A stretch of DNA of 64,000 nt, taken from NCBI RefSeq assembly GCF_014216315.1, contig NZ_CP045702.1, positions 1-64,000 of the forward strand, written 5' to 3'. The notes under the pieces are model-generated. The model had not been told where the DNA came from. It was given only the letters and a program-made list of their open reading frames with translations, and made no database searches. Positions 40,354 through 50,222 of this stretch are shown in pieces. Origin of the DNA: Streptomyces finlayi (GTDB lineage: Bacteria > Actinomycetota > Actinomycetes > Streptomycetales > Streptomycetaceae). Both the position numbers and the translations under genes were made by a program. How positions within the stretch are numbered: the first letter of the stretch is position 1; each line of letters begins with the position of its first letter.

Positions 40354-42105
40354 GTGTACGACGCGGGATGTGCCGTCGAGGACCGCGGTCTCACCAATCA
40401 CGCCCTGACTCTCGCCCTGGCACCGCAGCAGCCCACGCCCAGCCACGACATCACCCACGGCACGGCGGGCAGCGGACTCGCCGCCGTCCATCTGTGGCAC
40501 CGCACCGGCGACCTCCGGTTCGCCGACATGGTTGCCGCTGCCGCAGACCGGCTGACCGCCGCCGCACGGCGTGAGCCGTCCGGCATGAGCTGGGCTGTCC
40601 CCGCGGAAGCCGTTTACGAGGAGGCGGGCAAGCGCTACCTGGGCTTCGCCCACGGCACGGCCGGCATCGGCTACTTCCTCCTCGCCGCCGCGGCCGTCTC
40701 GGAACGCCAGGAGCACATGGAGGCGGCCATACAGGCCGGCGAGCACCTGGTCGCCCACGTCGTACACACCGGCGCAGCTGCTCAATGGCCGGCCCAGATC
40801 ACGGACGTGCCCACGGCTCCGTACTGGTGCCACGGCGCGGCGGGCATCGGTTCCTTCCTGATCCGGCTGTGGCAGGTCACCGGCGACGACAGGTTCGGCG
40901 ACCTCGCCCGCCGGGGTGCCTACGCCGTCACGGAACGCGCCTCCCGTACCGCCCTCACCCAGTGCCACGGGCTGGCGGGCAACGGTGACTTCCTCCTCGA
41001 CGTGGCGGAGGCCACGGGTGATTCCACCTACCACGACATGGCCAGTGGTCTGGCACGCCTCATCCTCTCCGAGCGCGCCCACCGCCACGACCACGTCGTC
41101 TTCCCCGACGAGTACGGGGACATCTCGACCAGCTGGAGCGACGGGGCCGCCGGAATCCTGGCATTCCTCCTTCGCGTCGCCTTTCTCGGCCCCAACGGCG
41201 CCGGGAAGTCCACCACCATCGCCCTGCTCTGCGCCTTGGCCCGCCCCACGGCGGGCAGTGCCTCGGTGGCGGGCGCGGACGTGCTCACCCAGCCCCACCA
41301 GGTGCGGCGGCAGGTCGGCATGCTCTTCCAGCACAGCGCCCTGGACCCGGACCTGACGGCCGACCAGAACCTCTACATCCACGCGCGCCTCTACGGGCTG
41401 CGCCGCCGTCATGCCCGGCGGCGCGCCACCGAAGTGCTCGACCTGGTCGATCTGGCCGACCGTCGGCGCTCCCCGGTCCGCACCTTGTCGGGCGGCATGC
41501 GACGCCGCCTGGATATCGCCCGCGGGCTGCTGCACGCGCCCCGTGTGCTCTTTCTGGACGAGCCGACCACGGGGCTCGACCCCCACGCCCGGGCCCAGGT
41601 CTGGGAACACCTGCGCGACCTGCGCGACCGCCACGGCAGCACGCTCTTCGTTACCACCCACTACCTGGAGGAGGCGGAGAACTGCGACCGCCTCGCCATC
41701 ATCGACCACGGTCGCCTGGTGGCGCAGGGAACACCCCTGGCTCTCAGGGCGATCGGGGACGACCGGGTGGTGCTGCACACCAGCGACGACGCGACGGCGC
41801 GTCAGGTCGTGCGCCGTATCGCGCCTTCGAACACCAGCATCGCCTCGGACACCGAGGGGATCCGCCTGCGGATGCCCGACGGCAGCGCCTGGATCCCCCG
41901 TCTGTGCTCGGCGCTGGAGAGCCACGGCATCGCCGTGCACGCCGCCTCAGCGACCGCGCCCACGCTCGACGGCGTCTTCTTCCACCACACCGGCCGCAGC
42001 ATGCACGCCCCGGGGACCGGCCCGACACCGGCCGGCCAAGCGAGACCGCGGCGGAATCGGAGGGCGGCCCATGACCACACTCACCGTCCGGACCTCCCGC
42101 GATGA
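40354..42105 (+). pseudogene. In-frame chimera: LanC cyclase domain fused to ABC exporter ATPase
   Basis: 583 codons, one open frame. Residues about 1-277 are a LanC-type cyclase: ITHGTAGSGLAAVHLWHR, GFAHGTAGIGYFLL, and the zinc ligands in YWCHGAAGIGSFL and TQCHGLAGNGDFLL, ending SWSDGAAGILAFLLRV. The next residues are FLGPNGAGKSTTIALLCALA, the Walker A of an ABC ATPase, with LSGGMRRRLDIARGLL (signature) and VLFLDEPTTGLDP (Walker B). The cyclase end, the ATPase start and anything between were removed. In venezuelin-type loci the order is L-A-T-H, so the precursor gene was probably lost in this deletion. Each half retains its catalytic motifs. Confidence 0.8.
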
Positions 42106-42916
42106 ACGGCCGGCCCGGCTGCGGCACGAACTGCGCGCGGTCCATGCCCTGGTCCACCGCGACCTGCTGCGTCTGGCTGGTCAGCGCACCCATACCGCGC
42201 TGACGCTGGTCCACCCGGTGCTCTACCTCCTCGTGCTCGGAGGTGGGCTGGCCTCGCTGATCCCCCACGCGTCACTGGGCGTCGGATACCGGACCTTCCT
42301 TTTCCCCGGGATGCTGATGATGACGGTGCAGATGCCGGCCGTCACGGTCGGCATTCGCATGATCACCGACCGGGAGAGCGGCTATCTGCGCGAGCTTCTG
42401 ATGGCCCCGGTCAGCCGCTCCACGCTGCTTCTGGGAATCTGTGTCGGCGGCACCATGGTCGCCACTGCGCAGGGCGCTCTCCTGCTCAGCCTGGCCGGCG
42501 TCGTCGGTCTGCCCTACGACCCGCCTCTTCTGCTGCTGCTCCTGGCCGGGATGATGCTGGCCTCCTTCACGATCACCGCCGTGGCTCTGGCCCTGGCCGT
42601 TGGCCTCCGTCGGGCGGAGACGTACCACGTGCTGCTCGGCCTGGTGATGATGCCGCTGCTGTTTCTCTCCGGCGCCTTCTTCCCTCTGGGGGCCATGCCG
42701 GGCTGGGCCCACGCACTGGCCCAGCTGAATCCGCTCGCCTACGGAGTGGACCTGCTCCGCCGCTGTATCACCCTGCGGATACCGGACCATACGGCCGCCG
42801 TCGGCATCGAGTGGGCCGGCTGGCAGCCACCCCTGGCCCTCGAAGCCGCCCTTCTCCTGGGCAGTGGCGCGCTGGCTCTTTTGTGGGCCGCCCATCGCTT
42901 CGGCCGCCCTGAATGA
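42071..42916 (+). CDS. ABC-2 type permease of a lanthipeptide-type exporter
   Basis: 281 residues. The start ATG lies inside the end of the ATPase frame (35-base overlap). Six hydrophobic segments are visible between residues 45 and 275: LTLVHPVLYLLVLGGGLASL, FLFPGMLMMTVQMPAVTVGI, SLAGVVGLPYDPPLLLLLLA, LVMMPLLFLSGAFFPLGAMP, and the LAQLNPLAYGVDLLRRCI helix typical of the DrrB/ABC2 family. It would pair with the ATPase part of the chimera. It is intact and closed by a hairpin terminator at 42936-42970. Confidence 0.88.
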   Translation: MTTLTVRTSRDERPARLRHELRAVHALVHRDLLRLAGQRTHTALTLVHPVLYLLVLGGGLASLIPHASLGVGYRTFLFPGMLMMTVQMPAVTVGIRMITDRESGYLRELLMAPVSRSTLLLGICVGGTMVATAQGALLLSLAGVVGLPYDPPLLLLLLAGMMLASFTITAVALALAVGLRRAETYHVLLGLVMMPLLFLSGAFFPLGAMPGWAHALAQLNPLAYGVDLLRRCITLRIPDHTAAVGIEWAGWQPPLALEAALLLGSGALALLWAAHRFGRPE

Positions 42917-42935
42917 CCGGCCACTCCGGTACGTG

Positions 42936-42970
42936 TGCCAATTCGTGGAAGGCACCTCCACGAACTGGCA
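42936..42970 (+). terminator. Hairpin terminator after the exporter permease
   Basis: TGCCAATTCGTGGA and TCCACGAACTGGCA pair over 14 positions with one mismatch around a seven-base loop, 20 bases after the permease stop. Confidence 0.75.
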
Positions 42971-43056
42971 GCTACTCATTCAAGAGCAGCCAAAGACGCG
43001 CTGCGCATTCAGTAATCCAATGCCGCGCGGGGGCTGTTGGGCCGTAGGTTTCCGCT

Positions 43057-43815
43057 GTGACTTCCACTTCCGAACCGCACATAGCCGACGTCGGCACGTC
43101 GCCCACGGCGTCCCCCCTGCGTCGCAAGCTGCTCCGCGCAGCACTCACTGGAACCGCCGTCACCGGGGGTGCGTGGGCCCTCGGTGTCCCGACCGCGTCG
43201 GCCAGGACGCACTCGTTCGACTGGCCGCGGCCTGTTACCCCTGAAGCGGCCCTGCAAGAACTGAACGCGGGCAATCGGCGCTGGCGTACCTTCCGCGAAC
43301 GGCACCCTCACGAGACGCATGCTGTCCGGCGGGAAGCAGTGTCCGGGCAGCACCCGTTCGCTGTCGTTCTCGGCTGCATCGATTCCCGTGTGCCTCCGGA
43401 GCTTGTTTTCGATCAAGGGCTGGGCGATCTGATGACCGTGCGCTCCGCCGGTGAGGTCTTGGACGAGGCCGTCATGGGAAGCGTGGCGTTCGGCGTTCTC
43501 GAACTGGGCATCCCGCTGGTCATGGTGCTCGGGCACCAGTCCTGCGGCGCGGTGTCCGCGGCCGTCCACGCGGAAGAAACAGGCGAGAAACTGCCCGCCC
43601 ACATCCAGTACATCGCTGACCAGATCAAGCCCGCGATCGACCGCTCCGTCGCGGGCGACGCCCGGATCGACGCGACGGTCACCTCGCAGGTGCGCCTCGT
43701 CCGGTCCCGGCTCGCAGCTGAGCCCGACCTGGCCGCGAGGATCGCTACGGGGCAGGTGGCAATCGTCGGCGCCCGGTACGAACTGTCCACCCAGTTCGTC
43801 CACCAGATCGCCTGA
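43057..43815 (+). CDS. Exported beta-class carbonic anhydrase
   Basis: 252 residues, GTG start. The N-terminus has a Tat-like signal (SPLRRKLLRAALTGTAVTGG, ending ALGVPTASA near 50). The mature domain holds the beta-class zinc site: C-I-D-S-R (Cys plus Asp-Arg dyad) in VVLGCIDSRVPPELVFDQGL, and H-x2-C in MVLGHQSCGAVSAAVHAEE. It converts CO2 and bicarbonate outside the membrane. Most beta enzymes are cytoplasmic, but Tat-exported ones are known in Streptomyces. The gene is intact and stands alone. Confidence 0.9.
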   Translation: MTSTSEPHIADVGTSPTASPLRRKLLRAALTGTAVTGGAWALGVPTASARTHSFDWPRPVTPEAALQELNAGNRRWRTFRERHPHETHAVRREAVSGQHPFAVVLGCIDSRVPPELVFDQGLGDLMTVRSAGEVLDEAVMGSVAFGVLELGIPLVMVLGHQSCGAVSAAVHAEETGEKLPAHIQYIADQIKPAIDRSVAGDARIDATVTSQVRLVRSRLAAEPDLAARIATGQVAIVGARYELSTQFVHQIA

Positions 43816-43993
43816 CCACGGCGACGTGCGTTTCCCTGCCGCACCGGGCTGTCGTACCACTCGATGGTGACGGCGACGACACTCACAGCGACACACCGGG
43901 GAGGTTCGAGGTCATCGGGCACTTACCCGCCATCCCACCTCTCTGAGTGGCCCACCGGGTGCGCGAACACGCCAATCAGGAGCATGCTGAAAT

Positions 43994-46507
43994 GTGACGT
44001 GGTTCGGCACGACGAAACGCGCCCCCCTCGGCGAGAGCGGGGCTGCACCGGCCCGGCCGAGCGGTGGCTGTGTGCCGGATGAGCTGTCCCTGGTGCTCGC
44101 GCAGGCCGTGGTGAGCGCGGTCGAGTCAGTCGGCGGATATGCGGGCGGCGTTTATCTGCGCTCCGAAACACCGGAACTGCTGCGCCTCACGGTGCTCGCG
44201 GGGCTGCCCATCCCCCTGTTCCGCCCCTGGTGGCGCATGCATGTGAACCGGCCCTTCCCGGTAGCCACGGCCTTGTCCAGTGGTGAGCCCGTCTACCTCG
44301 GGGACGCCGAGGAGGCAATGCGCCGGTTTCCGCAGCTGATGGCCGGTCTGCCGTTCCCCTTTGGCTCGCTGTACGTGCCCGTCGTCAGCGGTAACGAGAG
44401 GACCGGGGTCCTGGTCGTGCTGCGCCCCGCCACTCCCGGAGAACCGGTCACGCCGGCCGACCGCGGTAGGTTGCAGGACGTCGCCCAGCGGCTGGGAGAC
44501 GAGCTGACGGCGCTGGCATCCGACGGAACACCGGTCCGATGGGAAGACGACCCGGTTCCCGTCCAACTGCCCGTGGCCAGCGCGCAACCGGTAAGGATCG
44601 GTCACTTCGACTGGGATTTCGAAAGCGGCGCCGTCACCGTGGACGAAGATCTGTGCGCGATCTTCGGTACGAGGCCCGCCGACTTCCCTGGCACCATGGA
44701 CGCGCTGGCGGCGCATCTGGTGCCGGAGGACGTGTACGGACTCTGGACACTGGCCCGACAGGCGGTGAGGACCGGCACACCCGTCACCCGCAGCATGCGG
44801 CTCCAAGGCCCCGACGGCAGGTTTCACGTCGTGCAGCTCTCGGGGCGCCGGGCCCATCCGCCCGGCGAAGGCTCGGCAAGCCACTTGACCGGACACCTCG
44901 TGGATTTCGGTACCGGGCCCGTCGTCCCGGAGGCAGCGGACCGGCTGCCCCGGGGAATCTTCTCGCTCGACCGGCTGGGACGGATCACCTACGTCAACGA
45001 TCCGGCGGAAACGCTCCTCGGCACCGCCCGGGCCGACCTGATCGGACGCGTCCTGTGGGAGGCCCTGCCGTGGTTCGGCCACCCCGCCTACGAGGACCAC
45101 CACCGCGCGGCACTGCTCTCCGTCGAACCCGTTCACTTCCTCGCCCACCGCACCACGAAGGACTGGCTGTCCGTTTCCCTGTACCCGGGCAACAACGGGG
45201 TGACGGCCACACTCGCCGCCACGGATCAGCCCGCCTACGCCCCGGGGTCGGTCGTCACCCAGGGCGTCGGGCTCGGATCCCCGGCCGACCGGTCCTCCGC
45301 CCCGTACCGGCCGGTAGCCCTGGCCATCGCGCTGACGGAGGCAGTCACCGCCCGACAGGTGTCCGCCGTGGTCACGGAGGAGCTGCTGCCGGCCTTCGGC
45401 GGCAGACAGCTGGCGATCTACCTGCTGCACGAGCGACATCTCTACCTGGCCTGGGAGACCGGCTTCCCGAAGGGCTTCCTGGACCCCTTCGACGGTGTCG
45501 GCCTCGACGCCCGCATTCCCGGCGTGGAAACCCTCACCTCCGGCCGCCCTATCTTCTTCGAGTCCATGCAGCACCTGGGCGCCGCCTACCCAGGCATCGC
45601 CATGGAGACCGATGTCGGGGCCCGCGCCTTCCTGCCACTCATCGCCTCCGGCCGGCCCGTCGGCTCGTGCATACTCGGCTTCGATCAGCCGAGGAGCTTC
45701 AGCCCCGAGGAACGTACGGTCCTCACTGCCCTCGCCGGACTCATCGCCCAGTCCCTCCAACGCGCCCAGCGCTACGACACCGAGGCTGCCCTGGCACGTG
45801 GTCTGCAGGATGCCTTGCTGCCGAAGCGGCTGCCCCAGGTCGAATATGTCGATACCGCCGGGCGCTACCTCTCAGGCACCCAGGGCATGGACGTCGGCGG
45901 AGACTGGTACGACGTCATCGAGACCGACCGGGGCCTCGCCCTGGTCATCGGGGATGTCCAGGGACACGGCGTCGCGGCTGCCGCGACCATGGGTCAGCTA
46001 CGTAGTGCGGTACGTGCTTTCGCGCTGAGCGGCCGGCATCCGCAGGAGGTGATGAGCGGCACCAACCGGCTGCTCATCGACCTGGATCCCGGTCAGTTCG
46101 CCAGCTGCTGCTACATCGTCCTCGACCCGGAGACCGGCTTCGCGCAGGCCGTACGGGCCGGTCACCCGCAACCCGTCCTCCGCCACGCCGACGGCAGGGC
46201 CGAGACCCTGGACCTCCCCGGCGGTGTCGTGCTGGGAGTGGATGCCACGGCTTCGTACCCGGTCACCGAGCTACGGCTCGAACCGGGGGCGACCCTGGCC
46301 CTGTTCACCGACGGGCTCGTCGAACAGGCGGGCGCCGACATCGACCTGGGCATCGAGCGGCTCCGCAGAACGATCGCCCAGGACAGTTCGGCTTCTTTGG
46401 CCGACACCGCGGACCACGTGATCCGGGAGGCGAGGCAAGCGGCCGACCGCCCCGACGACATCGCTCTCCTGCTCGCCTCCCGCTGGCCCATCCGCCGCGC
46501 GAGCTAG
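43994..46507 (+). CDS. GAF/PAS sensor SpoIIE-type serine phosphatase
   Basis: 837 residues, GTG start. Order of domains: GAF-like (about 10-165; VESVGGYAGGVYLRSETPEL, FPFGSLYVPVVSGNERTGVL), PAS (about 195-295; HFDWDFESGAVTVDEDLCAI), second PAS (about 315-415; IFSLDRLGRITYVNDPAETL), GAF (about 440-590; AFLPLIASGRPVGSCILGFD), and PPM/SpoIIE phosphatase (about 600-830; GMDVGGDWYDVIETDRGLAL, VIGDVQGHGVAAAATMGQLR, LALFTDGLVEQ, RPDDIALLLASR). Metal-binding Asp residues are all present. It should dephosphorylate an anti-anti-sigma factor in a partner-switching pathway. It is intact and has no kinase neighbour here. Confidence 0.92.
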   Translation: MTWFGTTKRAPLGESGAAPARPSGGCVPDELSLVLAQAVVSAVESVGGYAGGVYLRSETPELLRLTVLAGLPIPLFRPWWRMHVNRPFPVATALSSGEPVYLGDAEEAMRRFPQLMAGLPFPFGSLYVPVVSGNERTGVLVVLRPATPGEPVTPADRGRLQDVAQRLGDELTALASDGTPVRWEDDPVPVQLPVASAQPVRIGHFDWDFESGAVTVDEDLCAIFGTRPADFPGTMDALAAHLVPEDVYGLWTLARQAVRTGTPVTRSMRLQGPDGRFHVVQLSGRRAHPPGEGSASHLTGHLVDFGTGPVVPEAADRLPRGIFSLDRLGRITYVNDPAETLLGTARADLIGRVLWEALPWFGHPAYEDHHRAALLSVEPVHFLAHRTTKDWLSVSLYPGNNGVTATLAATDQPAYAPGSVVTQGVGLGSPADRSSAPYRPVALAIALTEAVTARQVSAVVTEELLPAFGGRQLAIYLLHERHLYLAWETGFPKGFLDPFDGVGLDARIPGVETLTSGRPIFFESMQHLGAAYPGIAMETDVGARAFLPLIASGRPVGSCILGFDQPRSFSPEERTVLTALAGLIAQSLQRAQRYDTEAALARGLQDALLPKRLPQVEYVDTAGRYLSGTQGMDVGGDWYDVIETDRGLALVIGDVQGHGVAAAATMGQLRSAVRAFALSGRHPQEVMSGTNRLLIDLDPGQFASCCYIVLDPETGFAQAVRAGHPQPVLRHADGRAETLDLPGGVVLGVDATASYPVTELRLEPGATLALFTDGLVEQAGADIDLGIERLRRTIAQDSSASLADTADHVIREARQAADRPDDIALLLASRWPIRRAS

Positions 46508-46741
46508 GACAAGTCCTCTTCCGGTGTCGCCGGCTCAGCCCACCGTGCGGGCCTGTCCGTAGAGGGGAATGCGGTGGGGTTGCCGCCGGTGCCGCCGGCG
46601 ACGAAGCCCACTGTCACCGAGCCACCCGCTGGAAGGACGCGGGTGTAGTCGGCGGGGATCACTGTGACGTCACCGCCGGTCCGGGACGCTGTGCCTCCCC
46701 ACATGGTCTGGATCACCTGTCCGCCGGCGAAGCTCCAGGCC
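46504..46741 (-). pseudogene. Cellulose-binding (CBM2) domain fragment
   Basis: LAWSFAGGQVIQTMWGGTAS, GGDVTVIPADYTRVLPAGGS and VTVGFVAGGTGGNPTAF are the second half of a CBM2 module, which binds crystalline cellulose or chitin. No catalytic domain and no normal CBM2 end remain; the frame stops in the tail of the phosphatase gene on the other strand. Upstream the sequence merges into IS debris. Confidence 0.75.
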
Positions 46742-46889
46742 AGGGCCCTGCTGGTTGCTGGTGAACCTGCCAAAAGACTCGCACCATGGGCTCACACCGA
46801 GCGCATCGCGGCCACGGGCACTTACCTCCCTCGGGCCGGATCCGCTCGACGTGCCTCGGGGACGGTGTCCGGGTTTGTTGCTGTTGGGT

Positions 46890-47105
46890 GTCGACCGTTC
46901 CACGACCCACCGCGTCTTGCCCAGGCCGGAGCCGTGTGGGATGCCGCGGCGGGCGATTCCAGGGGGATTCCACGGGCCCGGATGAGGCGGCGGTACTTGT
47001 CGTAGTCGTACCCGCGGTCGGCGAACAGTCGCCGGGGCCGTGACGTGGCCGGCCGCGGAGGCCCCGGATGTGGGGAATCGTGTGCGCCCAGACCGTGGCC
47101 ACATC
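46890..47105 (-). pseudogene. IS5-family transposase scrap
   Basis: Frames in turn read VWAHTIPHIRGLRGRPR, RRLFADRGYDYDKYRRLIRA, RGIPHGSGLGKTRWVVE, the region around the second Asp and final Glu of IS5 (IS1647-like) transposases. At least two frame changes. It abuts the stop of the DUF1877 gene at 47106. Confidence 0.7.
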
Positions 47106-47591
47106 TCAAGCCCACACCGCTTTGACCACGGCGTGGCCTGCCGAAGCCGCCTGCCCGTAGAACTCTCGGAGGTCCCGGTGATGTTCGAGGTACTCCTGCC
47201 TGGTCCAGCCGAGGGGACTGAACCCGGCACCGACAACGTTCCACAGCTCATCGAGAGAAACTGTCGTAAGGAAGCGCGCGGCCTGTGACACGCCAGGCGC
47301 CTCCAATAGCATCAACGGAGGATTGGAGGGGTCGGCGTCAGTGCTGTGGGGCACGGGGCGGCCGCCGTAGATCGGCAGTGCCCACGGCTCGTCGGCGTCG
47401 GCATAGAGGGCATCGGCTGCGGCATACAGGTCGTTGACGGCGTCCCAGCCCTTGTTGATCGAGTGGGAGATGCCCGCTGCGTACTCGTCGATGTCGTTTT
47501 CCCAGGCCTCGGACATGAACGCAGCAAGCCAGGTGTGGTCGTCCCGGATCTCGGACTCAGCCACGGCACGGAAGTGCAGGTAGATGCTCAC
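47106..47591 (-). CDS. DUF1877 family protein
   Basis: 161 residues: MSIYLHFRAVAESEIRDDHT, HSINKGWDAVNDLYAAADAL, YGGRPVPHSTDADPSNPPLM, then LLEAPGVSQAARFLTTVSLD and LREFYGQAASAGHAVVKAVW. This is the DUF1877 (YfbM-like) pattern, with the Gly-Gly-x3-P segment and the C-terminal helix pair. The stop falls exactly at the IS5 scrap, so a few C-terminal residues may be replaced. The function of the family is unknown. Confidence 0.85.
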   Translation of the reverse strand: MSIYLHFRAVAESEIRDDHTWLAAFMSEAWENDIDEYAAGISHSINKGWDAVNDLYAAADALYADADEPWALPIYGGRPVPHSTDADPSNPPLMLLEAPGVSQAARFLTTVSLDELWNVVGAGFSPLGWTRQEYLEHHRDLREFYGQAASAGHAVVKAVWA

Positions 47592-47922
47592 GACGACGAA
47601 TCCCTCAGCTCAACGACCCACCTGTCAGGCCGAACGGCCAGAACCTACTTGAGGGCACTGACAGCACGTGCCGCCGACTATCGACTCGCGCGATCCGGCA
47701 GGATTTTCGAAGCAAGGGCTGCTGCAAGAACAGGTGAACTCTGCGGTTCGCACGGCATGTACTCCATCCGCGTCGGACCCGGGGAGCCAGCCTCGTCGGC
47801 GCGCGACCGTCTGAACGGGCCCTGGACGGCGCTATCCAACGCTCGACCCGTCGCTGTTCAAAGCGGAAAGGGTCGTGGAACAGGTCTTCACGGGGCCGGT
47901 TGGCACCTTGGGCGTACAAGGC
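47592..47922. other. Stretch without a supported gene
   Basis: 331 bases between the DUF1877 start and the LRV-type remnant. It presumably contains the DUF1877 promoter. No frame with steady codon bias was found. Confidence 0.35.
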
Positions 47923-48990
47923 ATGCCTACACCTGAGCAGATCTGGGCGGACGCCGATCTCCCCGCCCGTCGGCTCACCGGACTGACTCTCTCAACCCGC
48001 CGGTGCCGCAAAGCATCCTCCTGCGGCTGCTCTCTGACGCTTGGCTTGCCGCACGGATGGTGCTGTGCCGGGACCGGATCCTGCCCGACACCGTCGTCGA
48101 CGCGGTGATCGAGCACCCCGGCACCGAGCGCCGCACGCTCATGGCGGACCCCCACCCCGACGTCCGGCTGGCCGTGTCCCTCCACCCCGCACTGAGCGAG
48201 GAGGAACGGGACCAGATCGACTACCAGGCCCTCCTGGGCCATCCCTTCGTCTTCCGCCCTGCGCCCGAGATGCCCCGGGATGCCAATACAGTCCGCCGAA
48301 ACGCACTCTCCAACCACCCGCTGCTGCGCCGGCAGGCAGCCAGGGACCATCCTGCTGCCACTGGACCTCGTCGCGTGCCTGTCCTCCGACGACGACCTCG
48401 GCGTACGCGTCATGCTGCCCAATACCATCCGGACGCCCCCGCGCAACTTCTGCTGCGCAGCTTCCTCGAGTACCGGCCCCGAGCGCGGCCACCTCACCAC
48501 CCGGCCGAACTTCCCGGCCAACGGACTGGCCGCCTTCGCCGAGCACGAGGACTCCAAGGTCCGGGCCTTGTCCGCATTCGATCCCGAAACTGAGCCGACA
48601 ACCGTGGAGCGGCTCACCCGGGACCCGGAGTATGCCGTGAGGGCTGCGGTGACGCGCCACCCGAATTTTCCGCAGTCCCGGCTCCACGCCGAGCCGAACA
48701 GCCGACCCTGCACAACGCTCGGCTGGGAAACCCGGCCGAGCGCCTGCATGACCTGCTTGACTGCGGCCTTCGCGCTGGCCACGGCAACCCGTACGCGGGC
48801 CCACGCCGCGCCGGTCGGCGCGCTCCTGCACGGTACCGCTGCACCCTCGATGACGAACTCAGCACCCTTTTCGGCCCGGCACCAACCGCGCCGGACGTCC
48901 GGTCCACGCGGACGCGAACGGCGCTGGCCAAGTGCGAGCAGCCGAGGATGGCGCTGTATTGGATCCGCAACTCGCACTCCGCCCGCTTCT
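47923..48990 (+). pseudogene. Leucine-rich variant (LRV) repeat protein, frameshifted
   Basis: Pieces in successive frames: PTPEQIWADADLPARR and LTGLTLST, PQSILLRLLSDAWLAARMVL, ADPHPDVRLAVSLHPALSEE, LRRQAARDH, then LVACLSSDDDLGVRVML, FAEHEDSKVRALSAFDPETE, RDPEYAVRAAVTRHPNFPQS. The repeated D/HP-x-VR-AV...HP pattern is that of LRV/HEAT-like helical repeats. Four or more frame changes break it. The original protein was probably 400 or more residues; its role is unknown. Confidence 0.65.
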
Positions 48991-49134
48991 CGGCAGCAAG
49001 ACGCCTAAAAGGCCAGGGGCGTCAGCAGGAAGCAGTGAGGCCGACCGCGCTGCGCGGCCACCGCTGACGACAGCCGCGCACCGGGACGTCGGCGAGCATA
49101 CGGCGCCGACGCCGCCGGGCGTGCGGCCGTCCCG

Positions 49135-50222
49135 TCATCCGGAGAAGACCGCGGCGACGTCCGCCCGCAGCGCCGGCAGCTCGCTGTACAGCGTGGCGCC
49201 GGGGCACTCCGTGGCAAGCCAGTCGCGGTGGCCGCTGATCATGGGAACGTTCCTCTTGACCCCGTTGACCGGGTTGACGAAGGTGACGTCGGCCTGCGGG
49301 TCGAAGTCGTGCACCGCGGACAGCGCCGCCAGAAGCAGGGTGAGCGAGTTACGGGCCGCCGCGGCGGTGGACTGGTCGATGAAGGTGCCGAGCAGGGCGA
49401 TGCCAAGGTTGCCCGAGTTGTACCCGGCCGCGTGGAAGGCGGTCACCATCTTCCCGGTGGTGTCGTGGGCCGGGAGGCCGTCCGCGCCCGAGTACCGGCC
49501 CTCGTAGATCCGCCCGGCCTCGTCGATGAGGAAGTGGTAGCCGATGTCGCCCCAGTCGTTCGTGATCGCGTGCTGGTGGTAGTACGCACGGATCGTGGCC
49601 GCCGGGTCCGGGTCGCCGTTGACTCCAGCCGTGTGATGGACGGTCAGGGTTTGCGCCGGGTAGTAGGTCTGCGGCGAGTTCTCGCTGCCGTCCGCCTTGA
49701 AACGCAGCGACTCGTCGGCTCCCCAGCCGGCGCGCGTGACGTACTCGACGCCCCCGATGCGGCGGGTCGCGGGGGCGCTGGAGGCCGCGACCGTAGGACC
49801 GTTCACCGTGTCGAGGGCGGTCGCGCGCAGGTCGCCCGCTCCATCCGGCACGCGGAGCTCGTACCCGGCGGCACCGCCGGCCGGCACCAGCACGCCGACG
49901 CGCGTGGCGGGGTCACCGTCGGCACCGCCCGCGCACATCGGCTGCAGCGCGGTCCACTCACCGCGGCTGCCGTCCTGTCCGAGCAGCCGGATGCCCGCCC
50001 CGCGCCGGGGGCCGTTCCAGGAGACTCCGACGTACTCGATGGGGAAGTCCGCCGTCCGGCCACGCTGCTGACGGGCGTGACGAGGGTCCGGGGCACCCGG
50101 GCGGCCGGCGCGGCCGCAACAGGTGTGGCGGTGGCGAGGCTCGCCGCGACGGCGACTCCGGCCGCCTGGAGGACGGTTCGCCGCTTCACGTATGGCTGGT
50201 GACGCAAGGTCAGTCCCTTCAT
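49135..50222 (-). pseudogene. PGRP-type N-acetylmuramoyl-L-alanine amidase, one frameshift
   Basis: From the ATG at 50222 a Tat signal (YVKRRTVLQAAGVAVAASLA) leads to a PRTLVTPVSSVAG linker. A one-base shift near 50060 changes frame to RTADFPIEYVGVSWNGPRRG. The amidase domain then reads on: TLTVHHTAGVNGDPDPAATI (first His), GDIGYHFLIDEAGRIYEGRY, AFHAAGYNSGNLGIALLG (second His), MISGHRDWLATECPG (last ligand). It would cleave the amide between MurNAc and the stem peptide outside the cell. A single shift in an otherwise perfect gene makes read error a real alternative. Confidence 0.85.

Noticed and set aside
40303..41940. A 545-codon minus-strand frame over the lanthipeptide locus, and a 544-codon one at 44126-45760
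   Set aside because: Both lie opposite genes with unmistakable catalytic motifs and have only compositional openness.
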